Made by a program: the position numbers and the translations under genes. A stretch of DNA of 64,000 nt from Pseudomonadota bacterium (lineage in GTDB: Bacteria > Pseudomonadota > Gammaproteobacteria > Magnimaribacterales > D2472): the NCBI GenBank assembly GCA_028404565.1, contig JAOOBR010000004.1, positions 1 to 64,000 on the forward strand, read 5' to 3'. Position 1 is the first letter of the stretch. Every line of letters begins with the position of its first letter. Positions 1 to 11,549 of this stretch are shown piece after piece. The notes beneath the pieces are model-generated. The model ran no database searches and was not told where the DNA came from. It saw only the letters and a program-made list of their open reading frames with translations.

Positions 1-1
1 G

Positions 2-856
2 GAGGTTTCACTTAAAAGCGGTAAATTTATTCACAAATCTCTAGTAAAGAATGGTTATAAATCTCACTTAATTGATTATGCAGATCTTACTGAACTGGAA
101 AAGCTAAAAGATTTTAATCTTGTTTTTATTGCATTACATGGCGAAGAGGGCGAAAGTGGTATTCTTCAATCCAAAATGGATAAAGCAGGAATAGGCTATA
201 CCGGCTCTGGTTTCGAAGCTTGCAAGAATAGTTGGGACAAAGAAATTTGCAAAAATATATTAAGACAGCACAATATTCCTACTCCTGATTTTTTTGTGTA
301 TAAAACATTTCAAGAAATAATTGAGTCTAAAAATAAAATAGAAGAGCAGTTTCATGAAGGCGTATTTATAAAACCCTGCAAAGAGGGCTCTAGTATAGAT
401 ATTATTAAGGTAACAGATTTTTCAAAATCTGATCTAGAGAAGATGAAAGTAGATTTAGTTGACAAAGAAAGAAAATTTTTAGTCGAAAGATTTATTGAGG
501 GTAGGGAATTTACCGTTGGTTTTTTAAATGATCATATTCTTGAACCCTTAGAAATAATTACTAAAAGAGAGTTCTATGATTATGAGGCTAAATATGATGA
601 TGATGAAACGCAGATTATTAAAGCTAATTTGGAAGAAAATGAGTTGGATACATTAAAAGAAATAGCTAAAAATTGTTTCAATGTATTTGGACTTTCAAGA
701 TGGGGTAGAGTGGACATTCTGCAAGACCAAAAAGGAAATTTTTTTGTATTAGAACTCAATACTGTTCCAGGTATGACAGATCATAGTCTTTTTCCCTATG
801 CTGCAAGCTTAAAGGGATTTAGTTTTGATGAGCTAGTTAATGAAATTGCAAAGTAA
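2..856 (+). CDS. ddl: D-alanine--D-alanine ligase (5' end outside window)
   Basis: This ligase makes D-Ala-D-Ala for peptidoglycan with ATP in the cytoplasm. The open frame runs in from the left edge, and the first visible codons read EVSLKSG, the family's N-terminal EVS..SG motif, followed by ALHGEEGE. The ATP-grasp part shows KPCKEGSS and, near the C-terminus, ELNTVPGMTDHSLFP, which carries the Mg-binding Glu and Asn. Only about 15-20 residues should be missing; the internal ATG at 176 is not the real start. The stop overlaps ftsQ by 17 bases, as expected in a division/cell-wall operon. Confidence 0.95.
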   Translation, partial: EVSLKSGKFIHKSLVKNGYKSHLIDYADLTELEKLKDFNLVFIALHGEEGESGILQSKMDKAGIGYTGSGFEACKNSWDKEICKNILRQHNIPTPDFFVYKTFQEIIESKNKIEEQFHEGVFIKPCKEGSSIDIIKVTDFSKSDLEKMKVDLVDKERKFLVERFIEGREFTVGFLNDHILEPLEIITKREFYDYEAKYDDDETQIIKANLEENELDTLKEIAKNCFNVFGLSRWGRVDILQDQKGNFFVLELNTVPGMTDHSLFPYAASLKGFSFDELVNEIAK

Positions 857-1469
857 GAGAAGAGCTTTTTTAGCAAGTTTTTTAATCCTATTTTTAGTTC
901 CTTCGCACTCTGCCGAATTTGAAATTAATTTTATTGAAATCTTTGATGAAAATTACATGCTTGAGGTTATTCAAGAATTAAAATATGAAAAAAATATTAA
1001 AAGAATTAAAACTCTCTTAGATCAAAAGCATTGGATTGAAAGATATGAAATCAAAAGAAACTTTTTTAACTCCTCATCTATAAAAATCTATTCGAGAAAA
1101 CCCATTTTTGTTTGGAACAAGAACAGTTTTGTAGACAAAGATTTAGTTATTTTTCCAATGAATCAGGATTCTATATCAAATAATATGTTAATGATTAACT
1201 GCCCAGAGCCATTACTCTATGAAGTTTTTGACTGGATAAAGCATCCGATTGATTTAGCTGAAAACAAACTAATTTCTATAAACTACAATTCAGTCGAGGG
1301 ATGGATATTCCAATTTGAAGATTTTGAAGCAAAATTGGGTAAAAGTTTAGATAGCTACAAGTTTGAAAATCTTTTAAAAACTATAGAATACTTATACGCA
1401 AAAAGAAAAAATGCAAGTATAGTAGATTTAAGAAGTAATGCAGGAATTTCTCTGAAATATGACAAATAA
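840..1469 (+). CDS. ftsQ: Cell division protein FtsQ, short divergent form
   Basis: FtsQ links the divisome scaffold to FtsB/FtsL at the inner membrane. Position between ddl and ftsA is the main evidence. The sequence supports it: one N-terminal hydrophobic segment (about residues 9-24), a POTRA-like region, then an IKIYSRKPIFVWN stretch matching the FtsQ pattern of a beta strand followed by RKP..W. At 209 residues it is shorter than typical FtsQ (about 250-280), and only about eight residues precede the membrane segment, so the usual cytoplasmic tail is nearly absent. It overlaps both neighbours (17 bases with ddl, 11 with ftsA), implying translational coupling. Confidence 0.8.
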   Translation: MKLQSKRRAFLASFLILFLVPSHSAEFEINFIEIFDENYMLEVIQELKYEKNIKRIKTLLDQKHWIERYEIKRNFFNSSSIKIYSRKPIFVWNKNSFVDKDLVIFPMNQDSISNNMLMINCPEPLLYEVFDWIKHPIDLAENKLISINYNSVEGWIFQFEDFEAKLGKSLDSYKFENLLKTIEYLYAKRKNASIVDLRSNAGISLKYDK

Positions 1470-2688
1470 TCAATCAAAAAACAAAGATCTTATAGTTGGT
1501 TTAGATATTGGGACTTCAAAAGTTGTTTGTTTGGTAGGCAGGTATGATTCATCTGATAATCTTGAAATACTCTCATTAGGAACATACCCATCAAGCGGCC
1601 TAAAAAAAGGCGTTGTAGTTAATATTGACGCTACAACAGATGCTATCGAGAAAGCTGTTGAACAGGCTCAATCTTTAATAGATGAGAAGATTAAAAACAT
1701 TTTTGTCGGAATAGCGGGAAACCACGTTAAAAGTCTTAACTCTGAGGGTGTAGTTGGTATAAAAGATAAAGAAGTAAAACAATCTGATGTGGATGCAGTT
1801 ATAGAATCTGCAAGAGCAGTTGCTGTTCCGTCAGATCAGACAATGCTTCATGTTATACCTCAGGAATATACGATTGATGAACAAGATTCAATAAAAGAAC
1901 CTATTGGTATGACTGGCGTTAGACTAAAATCTAGTGTTCATCTCGTTACGTGTGCATCAAATGCTATCTCAAATATTGAAAAATGTATAAGTTCTTGTGA
2001 TTTGAATGCAAATGCATTTGTATTAGAGCAACTTGCAAGCTCATATTCAATATTAACTGAGGATGAAAAAGATTTAGGTGTTTGCATTGTTGATATTGGT
2101 GGAGGTACCACAGATATTGCAATTCTTAATTCTGGATCAATTATTTTTACAGGCGTAATACCTATTGCAGGTGATCAAGTTACAAGCGATATTGCCGTTG
2201 CATTAAGAACACCTACATCACAAGCTGAAGAAATAAAACAAACGCACGGATGCGCAGTTGCTGAATTTACAAATGATGAAGATATGATTGAGGTGCAGGG
2301 AGTTGGAGGAAGACCTCCGAGAGAATTAGCAAGAAGATCACTGGCGGAGATTATTGAACCAAGATATGTTGAACTATTTGAATTGATAAGAGCTGAGATT
2401 GAAAGGAATGGATTTGAGCACAAGATTCCTGCAGGCATAGTTTTAACTGGTGGAACTTCAAAAATGGAAGGTGTTATCGAATTAGCAGAGTCAATCTTTC
2501 AGACAAGCGTGAGATTGGGAGTGCCAGAGAAATTTTCAGGCATGGAAAATGTTCTGCGAAATCCAATATATGCAACATCAATAGGTTTATTAGCATATGG
2601 CAATGACAGAATTAAAAATGGACTTGTATCAAACTCAGGAGATAGCTTTGTGTCCAAAGCTTGGAGTTGGCTTAAAAATAATTATTGA
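1459..2688 (+). CDS. ftsA: Cell division protein FtsA
   Basis: This actin-like ATPase tethers FtsZ to the membrane. DIGTSKVVCLVG at residues 16-27 is the phosphate 1 motif, VDIGGGTTDI at 211-220 is phosphate 2, and VLTGGTSKM near 330 is the adenosine motif. The C-terminus ends in an aromatic/basic stretch (AWSWLKNNY) suited to the amphipathic membrane-targeting helix. Length of 409 residues is normal. The next gene is rpsF, not ftsZ, which is unusual for this cluster. Confidence 0.97.
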   Translation: MTNNQSKNKDLIVGLDIGTSKVVCLVGRYDSSDNLEILSLGTYPSSGLKKGVVVNIDATTDAIEKAVEQAQSLIDEKIKNIFVGIAGNHVKSLNSEGVVGIKDKEVKQSDVDAVIESARAVAVPSDQTMLHVIPQEYTIDEQDSIKEPIGMTGVRLKSSVHLVTCASNAISNIEKCISSCDLNANAFVLEQLASSYSILTEDEKDLGVCIVDIGGGTTDIAILNSGSIIFTGVIPIAGDQVTSDIAVALRTPTSQAEEIKQTHGCAVAEFTNDEDMIEVQGVGGRPPRELARRSLAEIIEPRYVELFELIRAEIERNGFEHKIPAGIVLTGGTSKMEGVIELAESIFQTSVRLGVPEKFSGMENVLRNPIYATSIGLLAYGNDRIKNGLVSNSGDSFVSKAWSWLKNNY

Positions 2689-2712
2689 TTAGAAACAAAT
2701 TTTATATATAAT
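2685..2712 (+). promoter_or_regulatory. Candidate sigma-70 promoter for rpsF operon
   Basis: TTGATT at 2685-2690 and TATAAT at 2707-2712 are separated by 16 bases, close to consensus. The -35 box overlaps the ftsA stop region. A start near 2719 would leave a leader of about 48 bases before rpsF. Predicted by eye only. Confidence 0.5.
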
Positions 2713-2766
2713 TCATTCACCTTGATTTAGCAAATAAGTGTTAAGTCTTATAACCATAGGGTAAAA

Positions 2767-3252
2767 ATGCAGAATTACGAAATAGCTTTAATAATTAATC
2801 CTGACCTTTCGAAGGATATTGATAAGTTTTTTACTAGTTTTGAAAAACTATTATCAGATAACAATTTTTCCATATCTAGATTAGAGGATGTGGGAAGAAG
2901 AAAGCTTGCATACTCAATAGATGACCATAACAAAGGCCATTACCTTTTCTATTATGTAGAAGGTACCCCAGAAAATGTTTCTGAAATTGAAAACAAGATA
3001 AAGTTTAACGATATGATAATTAGACATTTATTCGTAAAAATTAATAATATTCCAGACTTTGAATCTGATCTGAAAGAGGACTCTGCAAAAGAAGAGGATA
3101 AACCTAAAAAAGCCACGAAATCAGTTGAAAAAAAAGATGATGATAAAAAGTCAGATGTATCGAAGGAAAATGCTGATGAAGTTAGCGAAGAGGAAAAAGT
3201 AACTGAAAATACAAAAGCTGAGAGTGAAAAAGAGGAGACTAAAGATGAGTAA
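2767..3252 (+). CDS. rpsF: 30S ribosomal protein S6 with long charged C-terminal tail
   Basis: S6 binds 16S rRNA together with S18. The N-terminal 95 residues are a standard S6 domain ([13 protein letters not shown], then [10 protein letters not shown] and HYLFYYVEG). After this comes a tail of about 60 residues made almost only of Lys, Glu, Asp, Ser and Thr, ending ETKDE. Total length of 161 is longer than the approximately 135 of E. coli S6, whose shorter acidic tail is the substrate of the glutamate ligase RimK. The stop overlaps the rpsR start by eight bases. Confidence 0.96.
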   Translation: MQNYEIALIINPDLSKDIDKFFTSFEKLLSDNNFSISRLEDVGRRKLAYSIDDHNKGHYLFYYVEGTPENVSEIENKIKFNDMIIRHLFVKINNIPDFESDLKEDSAKEEDKPKKATKSVEKKDDDKKSDVSKENADEVSEEEKVTENTKAESEKEETKDE

Positions 3253-3436
3253 TCTCGATTCAAAATTTATAAATTATAAAAATATTGATTTACTTAAGAG
3301 GTATATAACTGAAACTGGAAAAATCGTTCCTGGAAGAGTTTCTGGAGTTACCTCTTCTCAGCAAAGGAAAATTACAAAAGCAATTAAGGTTGCTAGATAT
3401 ATGGCTCTATTGCCATATACAGATTCACATAAATAA
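3245..3436 (+). CDS. rpsR: 30S ribosomal protein S18
   Basis: S18 is the small-subunit partner of S6. Recognisable core motifs are [17 protein letters not shown] and the [17 protein letters not shown] segment followed by [15 protein letters not shown] place the start at the ATG at 3245 (MSNLDSK) because GAGGAG lies about seven bases upstream; an in-frame ATG at 3224 would add seven residues inside rpsF and lacks a comparable site. The 63-residue product is slightly shorter than E. coli S18. Confidence 0.95.
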   Translation: MSNLDSKFINYKNIDLLKRYITETGKIVPGRVSGVTSSQQRKITKAIKVARYMALLPYTDSHK

Positions 3437-3438
3437 AT

Positions 3439-3885
3439 ATGAAAATTATATTGCTAGATAAAATTATTCGCCTAGGTGATATTGGAGATGTTGTTGATGT
3501 GAAGTCAGGGTTTGCAAGGAATTACTTAATACCTCAGAAAAAAGCAATGTTTGCTAACGAAGAGAATATTAAAATAGTTGAAGCAAAAAAAGCAGAATTA
3601 GCAGCAGAATCAGAAGATCTTAAAGTTCAAGCTCAAGCAGCTGCAGATGCTGTATCTGGTAAAGAAGTAGTAATCAAAGTTGCTGTTTCCGAAGAGGGTT
3701 CTATGTATGGTTCAATTGGAACTAGAGAAATAGAAGAAGCATGTCAGTCATCAGATATTCAAATTGATAAAAGCCAAGTTCAACTACCAGAGGGTCCTAT
3801 TAAGGAAATAGGCGAGCATTCAGTAACAATATCCTTCCATCAAGAGATTTCAACAGAAATCATAGTAAAAGTAGAATCAGAGTAG
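3439..3885 (+). CDS. rplI: 50S ribosomal protein L9
   Basis: L9 has two domains joined by a long helix. The start MKIILLDKIIRLGDIGDVV and GFARNYLIPQKKA are diagnostic for the N-terminal rRNA-binding domain; an alanine/glutamate-rich connecting helix covers about residues 50-75; the C-terminal domain retains GSMYGSIGTREI. At 148 residues it is full length. It begins two bases after rpsR stops, so the three ribosomal genes form one unit. Confidence 0.97.
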   Translation: MKIILLDKIIRLGDIGDVVDVKSGFARNYLIPQKKAMFANEENIKIVEAKKAELAAESEDLKVQAQAAADAVSGKEVVIKVAVSEEGSMYGSIGTREIEEACQSSDIQIDKSQVQLPEGPIKEIGEHSVTISFHQEISTEIIVKVESE

Positions 3886-3923
3886 TTGTTTATTTTTGAA
3901 TATGATGTAAAAATCATAAACCC

Positions 3924-5315
3924 ATGTCAGAAATAACTAACAATTTTAATCAACAAGCAAGAGAGACAGAGAAAGCTGTCCTAGGTGGACTTATGCTGGA
4001 AACTGAAAGATTTGATTCAGTTATCCTCAAAATTTCTGATAAAGATTTCCATGGCAAAGATCATCAATTAATTTTTGAGAGCATGGGAGAGCTTATTAAT
4101 GAGAATAAGCCTCTTGATCCACTTACAGTTTCTGAAAAGCTTGATAGTAAGAATCTTCTTAATAAAATCGGAGGTAAAGATTATCTAATATCTTTAGCAA
4201 CCGAGACCCCAACTGCAGCTAACCTCGAGGCATATGCCGAAATTATCAGGCAAAGGTCCGTAGCAAGACAACTTATGAAAGCAAATTCTGAGATTGCTGA
4301 ATTAATAAACAACCCTCAAGGAATGGATGGTTTTAGTCTTCTTGATGAAGCTGAAAGAAAAATATTTTCTTTAAATGATGAAGCTAACAGGTCTCAGTCA
4401 AGCATTCTATCAATGAAGGAATTAATACCAAGATCGATTGATAGACTTCATCAATTGGCTGAAAGCGGCTCTCAACTCCTTGGAAGCTCAACTGGCTTTA
4501 AAGCAATAGATAATAAATTGCAGGGACTCCAAGATGGAGATCTGATTGTTGTAGCTGGAAGACCGAGCATGGGAAAAACTGCATTTGCAATGAATATAGC
4601 TGAAAATGTTTTAGTAGATAACGTTGAAAACACAGGAGCAGTGCTTGTATTTAGTCTTGAGATGCCCGCAGAATCATTGACCACTAGATTACTTTCAGGA
4701 ATGTCAAGACTTGACCAACAGGATGTTCGATCGGGAAAGCTTGATAATAAACAAGTAACTCAGGTTGTTGAGCAAAGCAAAAGGTTGCGTGAACTCCCTC
4801 TATACATTGATGATAGTTCTATACTTTCACCTATGGAGCTTAGAGCCAGAGCAAGAAGAATAAATAGACAAGAGCCAAATGGGCTTTCACTAATTATTGT
4901 AGATTATTTACAGTTAATGCAGGTTCCAGGGTCTCTCGAAAACCGTGTTAATCAGATTTCTGAGATCTCAAGATCTTTAAAGTCTTTGGCTAAAGAGTTA
5001 AATGTTCCTGTCATAGCACTATCTCAGCTAAACAGGGCAGTTGAACAAAGAACAGATAAAAGACCGATGATGGCTGATTTAAGAGATTCAGGAGCAATTG
5101 AGCAGGATGCAGATGTTATCTTATTTATTTATAGAGACGAAGTTTACAATGAAGATACTGATCAGGGTAACAAAGCTGAGATAATTATTGGAAAACAAAG
5201 AAATGGTCCAATTGGAAAAACTTATCTAACTTTCTTGAAACAGTATGCAAGATTTGAAGACTTTGTTCCTGATGACAGGCTCCCAGAGGAAGGCCTTTAC
5301 AGTAAGTTTGAATGA
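3924..5315 (+). CDS. dnaB: Replicative DNA helicase DnaB
   Basis: DnaB is the hexameric helicase of the replication fork. The N-terminal helical domain (about 1-110) is followed by a RecA-type motor with Walker A GRPSMGKT at residues 212-219, LIIVDYLQLM as Walker B, and ALSQLNRAVEQR plus DLRDSGAIEQDADV further on. The 463-residue length is typical and no intein is present. It follows rplI by 38 bases and overlaps the alr start by four bases. Confidence 0.98.
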   Translation: MSEITNNFNQQARETEKAVLGGLMLETERFDSVILKISDKDFHGKDHQLIFESMGELINENKPLDPLTVSEKLDSKNLLNKIGGKDYLISLATETPTAANLEAYAEIIRQRSVARQLMKANSEIAELINNPQGMDGFSLLDEAERKIFSLNDEANRSQSSILSMKELIPRSIDRLHQLAESGSQLLGSSTGFKAIDNKLQGLQDGDLIVVAGRPSMGKTAFAMNIAENVLVDNVENTGAVLVFSLEMPAESLTTRLLSGMSRLDQQDVRSGKLDNKQVTQVVEQSKRLRELPLYIDDSSILSPMELRARARRINRQEPNGLSLIIVDYLQLMQVPGSLENRVNQISEISRSLKSLAKELNVPVIALSQLNRAVEQRTDKRPMMADLRDSGAIEQDADVILFIYRDEVYNEDTDQGNKAEIIIGKQRNGPIGKTYLTFLKQYARFEDFVPDDRLPEEGLYSKFE

Positions 5316-6364
5316 CAACTCACTCAGCTGAGCTAATTGTTGATTGCTCTAAGATTATTAGCAATATTTCTCATCTAAAATCACTTATAAGCACTGAGTC
5401 AAAATTTATGTTCATTGTGAAAAGCAATGCATATGGACACAGCTTAAAAGAGATTGTAAAAAATCTTGAAAGCTATGTTGATGCTTTTGGTGTCGTTAGA
5501 ATGGAAGAAGCTATTTTAGTTAGAAAAGCTTCAAGTAAGCCTATTCTTCTGATGCAAGGTATTTATACAGAGGGTGAAATAAACACAGCTAAAGAAAATA
5601 ATATACAAGTAGTTATCCATAAAATGTGCCAGTTTGAGTTAATTGGCAAGAATCATAGTGAGCTTGGTCTTTGGATAAAGATAAATACTGGCATGAATAG
5701 ATTAGGGCTTTCACAAGAAGAATTAAAATTAGTCTACAAAAAGGGGATTATAGGTTCAGATTCTGTGCTTATGACACATATGGCATGTGGAGATGATCCG
5801 GATGATCCAATGAATAAGATGCAAATAAATAACTTTGAAAAAGCTTTTGACTTGGTTGAGAGGAAAACGAAAAGGAGTATTTGCAATAGCGCGTGCTTAA
5901 TAAATTTTCCTGAACTTTCATTTGATTGGGTTAGGTCAGGTATAGCTGCTTATGGTGGAGAATTTAAAAATTTAAACCTTAAAACAGCAATGACATTCAG
6001 AGCCCCAATAATTTCGATAAGAAACATAAGAAAAGGAGAAAGAGTTGGATATGGTGGAAGAATGAAAGCATCTGAGGATATGAGAATTGCGATAGTCTAT
6101 GCCGGGTATGCTGACGGAATCCCGCAGACAACAACAGATGGGACTAAAGTGTTGGTAAATGACAAACAGGCCAAAATTTTTGGGAGAGTGAGTATGGATT
6201 TAGTATCAATAGATATCACAAATCTTTCTCAAGTCTCTGAAAATGATCTTGTTTCATTCTGGTCTGAAGAACTTCCAATCAATGAATTTTCAAACAATAA
6301 TGGATTGATTTCATATGAGCTTATGACTAGAATCAGTAGCAGAGTAAATGTAAAAGTAATTTAA
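5312..6364 (+). CDS. alr: Alanine racemase
   Basis: This PLP enzyme interconverts L- and D-alanine, the precursor used by Ddl. The PLP lysine is K37 in FIVKSNAYGHS, the second catalytic residue is Y247 in GYGGRM, and MDLVSIDITN closes the C-terminal domain. Length of 350 residues is normal. It starts in an ATGA overlap with dnaB and ends flush against the next gene, so the dnaB-alr order of many proteobacteria is kept. Confidence 0.96.
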   Translation: MTTHSAELIVDCSKIISNISHLKSLISTESKFMFIVKSNAYGHSLKEIVKNLESYVDAFGVVRMEEAILVRKASSKPILLMQGIYTEGEINTAKENNIQVVIHKMCQFELIGKNHSELGLWIKINTGMNRLGLSQEELKLVYKKGIIGSDSVLMTHMACGDDPDDPMNKMQINNFEKAFDLVERKTKRSICNSACLINFPELSFDWVRSGIAAYGGEFKNLNLKTAMTFRAPIISIRNIRKGERVGYGGRMKASEDMRIAIVYAGYADGIPQTTTDGTKVLVNDKQAKIFGRVSMDLVSIDITNLSQVSENDLVSFWSEELPINEFSNNNGLISYELMTRISSRVNVKVI

Positions 6365-7456
6365 ATGAAAATTAATTATCTTAATAATACACCCAGAAAG
6401 GTAATCGACTCAGACGACTTGCCTGACTATATGTCAGCGAATGATGTTACCGATGTTGTTGAAATTTTTAATACGCCTTTGACGGGATCATATAATTGGG
6501 ACTATACAATTCAAGATAATAGAATAAAAAAGCTTTACGAGTTAGGGAAAGAGCTTAACTGGAATTCTAATATGGATATTAACTGGGATAGACCCGTGGT
6601 TCATTTAGATGAACCACCACCAATCTTTTGGGATGATTATGAGCCTTATATAAAGATGTCAGATAAAGAAAAATTGAGATTTCTTAGACATAGACAGGCA
6701 TGGAGCATGAGTCAGTTCCTGCATGGTGAGCAAGGAGCTTTACTTGTGGCATCCCAGCTAACTAGTTGTGCACCAACTTATAATGCAAAGCTTTATGCAG
6801 CTTCACAAACTTTTGATGAAGCTAGACATGTGGAAAGCTTTAATAGATATGTTCAATCGAGAATGGAACTCATGTATCCAATTGGCAATGCTCTTAAATC
6901 AATTTTAGATAAGATCCTTACAGATCCAAGATGGGATCTTAAGTTCATTGGGATGCAATTAATTATTGAAGGACTGGCACTAGCAGCTTTTAGAACCTCA
7001 AGGGACTTAACACCAGATCCTGTCTTAAAAGATATGCTTGATTTAATAATCCGAGATGAAGCAAGACATGTTACTTTTGGCATAAATTATTTAGAAGAGT
7101 TTGTTACAACTTTATCTGAAAAAGAGATTGAAGAAAGAGCTCAGTTTGCCTATGAGGCATGCTACTTAAGTAAAGAAAGACTTGTTTCCATAGAAGTCTA
7201 TGAACACTTTGGTTGGGACGTTGAAGATGCAAGACAATTTCAGCTAAGTTCTGAAATAATGCAAACATTCCAAAAACTTCTGTTTCAAAGGGTTATGCCA
7301 AATCTTAAGAGGATTGGACTACTAACTGATTCAATTAGACCAAAATTCGAGAAACTCGGTATTCTTGAGTACGAAGATGATGCAAGTGATGCTGACATTG
7401 ATTGGGCTGATCTATCAAGACCATTATTCAAAGAAACTGCAGAGTTAGCACCATAA
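6365..7456 (+). CDS. Ferritin-like diiron protein of unknown substrate
   Basis: The sequence shows a R2-like diiron signature: E122 in HGEQGAL, E152xxH155 in DEARHVES, E202 in IIEGLAL and E232xxH235 in DEARHVTFG. This is the ligand set of ferritin-like oxidases and oxygenases (ribonucleotide reductase R2, AurF-type N-oxygenases). About 95 residues precede the helical bundle and an acidic C-terminus follows. The gene starts directly after the alr stop with no spacer, so it is probably cotranscribed. The oxidised substrate cannot be told from the sequence. Confidence 0.75.
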   Translation: MKINYLNNTPRKVIDSDDLPDYMSANDVTDVVEIFNTPLTGSYNWDYTIQDNRIKKLYELGKELNWNSNMDINWDRPVVHLDEPPPIFWDDYEPYIKMSDKEKLRFLRHRQAWSMSQFLHGEQGALLVASQLTSCAPTYNAKLYAASQTFDEARHVESFNRYVQSRMELMYPIGNALKSILDKILTDPRWDLKFIGMQLIIEGLALAAFRTSRDLTPDPVLKDMLDLIIRDEARHVTFGINYLEEFVTTLSEKEIEERAQFAYEACYLSKERLVSIEVYEHFGWDVEDARQFQLSSEIMQTFQKLLFQRVMPNLKRIGLLTDSIRPKFEKLGILEYEDDASDADIDWADLSRPLFKETAELAP

Positions 7457-7504
7457 AGCATTTATATAATCTTTAATATCTGTTATTCTGTTATCCCATC
7501 ATGA

Positions 7505-9984
<2,480 letters not shown>

Positions 9985-9985
9985 A

Positions 9986-11257
9986 ATGCCCAAAATTGAA
10001 AATCTAACCTCCATTCAAGTTCTGGATTCAAGAGGACTTCCCACAATTTCTACGGAAATATTGTTAGATGATGGGACTAGATCAGTTGCAATGGTGCCTA
10101 GCGGAGCTTCAACTGGCGAAAAAGAAGCTCTTGAACTTCGGGATGGAGGTCAAGCATTCCTTGGAAAAGGCGTAACAAAAGCCATAGACAATGTTAATGA
10201 TCGCATAAAGAATTCTCTTATAGGAGAGAATCCACTTGACCAAGATCATATCGATGAAATCTTAAATAACATTGATGGTACAAGTGACAAATCTAATCTT
10301 GGAGCTAATGCAATTCTTTCTGTATCAATAGCTTCTGCAAAAGCATCATCTAAATCAGAGAATTTAGATTTACATGATTATTTTAACATTTTGCTTGGTA
10401 ATAAAATGGGCAAAACAATTGATCAAGTTATTCCAATACCGATGTTAAATATTCTTAACGGTGGTGAGCATGCTGACAACAATATCGATATACAAGAATT
10501 CATGATTATTCCAAAAGGAGCTGTTAATTTTTCGCAAGCAATGCAGTGGTCTTCTGAGATATATTGGAATCTAAAATCTATTCTTAAAGAAAAAGGGTTA
10601 TCAACTGCAGTAGGCGATGAAGGTGGGTTTGCTCCAAATCTCAACACAAATAGAGAAGCTCTTGAGTTAATAGCAAGGGCGGTAGATAAAACTAATCTTA
10701 AGTTAGGTTCAGATATCTGTATATCCTTGGATTGTGCTGCAAGTGAATTTTATGAAAATGGCACTTATCATCTTAAGGGTGAAGATAGAGAGCTTACTAG
10801 TTCGGAATTTGCTGAATATTTAGAGGGTTTGGCAAATGATTTCCCAATAATATCTATTGAAGATGGGATGGATGAAAATGATCTAGAGGGATGGAAACTG
10901 CTTACTAAACAAATTGGAGGAAAATGTCAGCTCGTTGGCGATGATCTTTTTGTTACAAATCCTGAAGTCCTCAAAAAAGGAATTAGTGATGAGATTGCTA
11001 ATTCAGTTTTAATAAAATATAACCAAATTGGAACAATATCAGAAACACTTGAAACGATTTCTATTGCCTTAAATAACGACTATCAAAATATTATTTCGCA
11101 CAGATCTGGAGAGACTGAGGACTCATCAATTTCTGATCTTGCAGTCGGAACAGGAGCCGGTCAAATTAAAACGGGAGCACCATGCAGATCTGAAAGGGTT
11201 GCAAAATATAATAGGCTTTATTGGATTGATAAGAAAAATAGCTTTTCATATGGCTGA
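9986..11257 (+). CDS. eno: Enolase
   Basis: Enolase converts 2-phosphoglycerate to phosphoenolpyruvate. The motifs VLDSRGLPTI, PSGASTGEKEALELRD, the metal site SIEDGMDENDLEGW and LVGDDLFVTN, the catalytic lysine in LIKYNQIGTI and SHRSGETED are all present. Length of 423 is normal. The stop shares bases with the ftsB start. Confidence 0.98.
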   Translation: MPKIENLTSIQVLDSRGLPTISTEILLDDGTRSVAMVPSGASTGEKEALELRDGGQAFLGKGVTKAIDNVNDRIKNSLIGENPLDQDHIDEILNNIDGTSDKSNLGANAILSVSIASAKASSKSENLDLHDYFNILLGNKMGKTIDQVIPIPMLNILNGGEHADNNIDIQEFMIIPKGAVNFSQAMQWSSEIYWNLKSILKEKGLSTAVGDEGGFAPNLNTNREALELIARAVDKTNLKLGSDICISLDCAASEFYENGTYHLKGEDRELTSSEFAEYLEGLANDFPIISIEDGMDENDLEGWKLLTKQIGGKCQLVGDDLFVTNPEVLKKGISDEIANSVLIKYNQIGTISETLETISIALNNDYQNIISHRSGETEDSSISDLAVGTGAGQIKTGAPCRSERVAKYNRLYWIDKKNSFSYG

Positions 11258-11535
11258 TGATGAGATTAGCGCCTTTAATTATTATTTTATTTTTCCTTCT
11301 TATTGCAGCTCTTTTGTATTCATTATTTTTCAGTGAAAGCAGTATTAATGAGAGAAATATGATTGTTGAGAGCAACAAAGAGTTGCTAGAAGAAAATCAA
11401 AGACTAATGGATGAAAATAAAAAGTTATCTGAAAGTATTAAACAAGCTCAAGAAAACCCAAATATGCATATTGAAAATATTGCTCGTGAAAAATTTAACC
11501 TCACTATGCCTGATGAAGAGTTTATAGTTTTTTGA
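11257..11535 (+). CDS. ftsB: Cell division protein FtsB
   Basis: FtsB is a bitopic inner-membrane protein of the FtsQLB complex that activates septal wall synthesis. One membrane helix (about residues 5-27) is followed by a coiled coil rich in Glu, Asn and Lys (about 35-70) and a short C-terminal segment with IAREKFNLTMPDEEFIVF, the usual FtsB ending. The 92-residue length fits, and eno-ftsB-ispD is the classical order. Confidence 0.9.
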   Translation: MMRLAPLIIILFFLLIAALLYSLFFSESSINERNMIVESNKELLEENQRLMDENKKLSESIKQAQENPNMHIENIAREKFNLTMPDEEFIVF

Positions 11536-11549
11536 AGAAGAGGATGAAA

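Noticed and set aside
3900-3917. Short inverted repeat TATGAT/ATCATA after rplI as a terminator
   Set aside because: The stem is only six A/T-rich base pairs and no T-run follows it.
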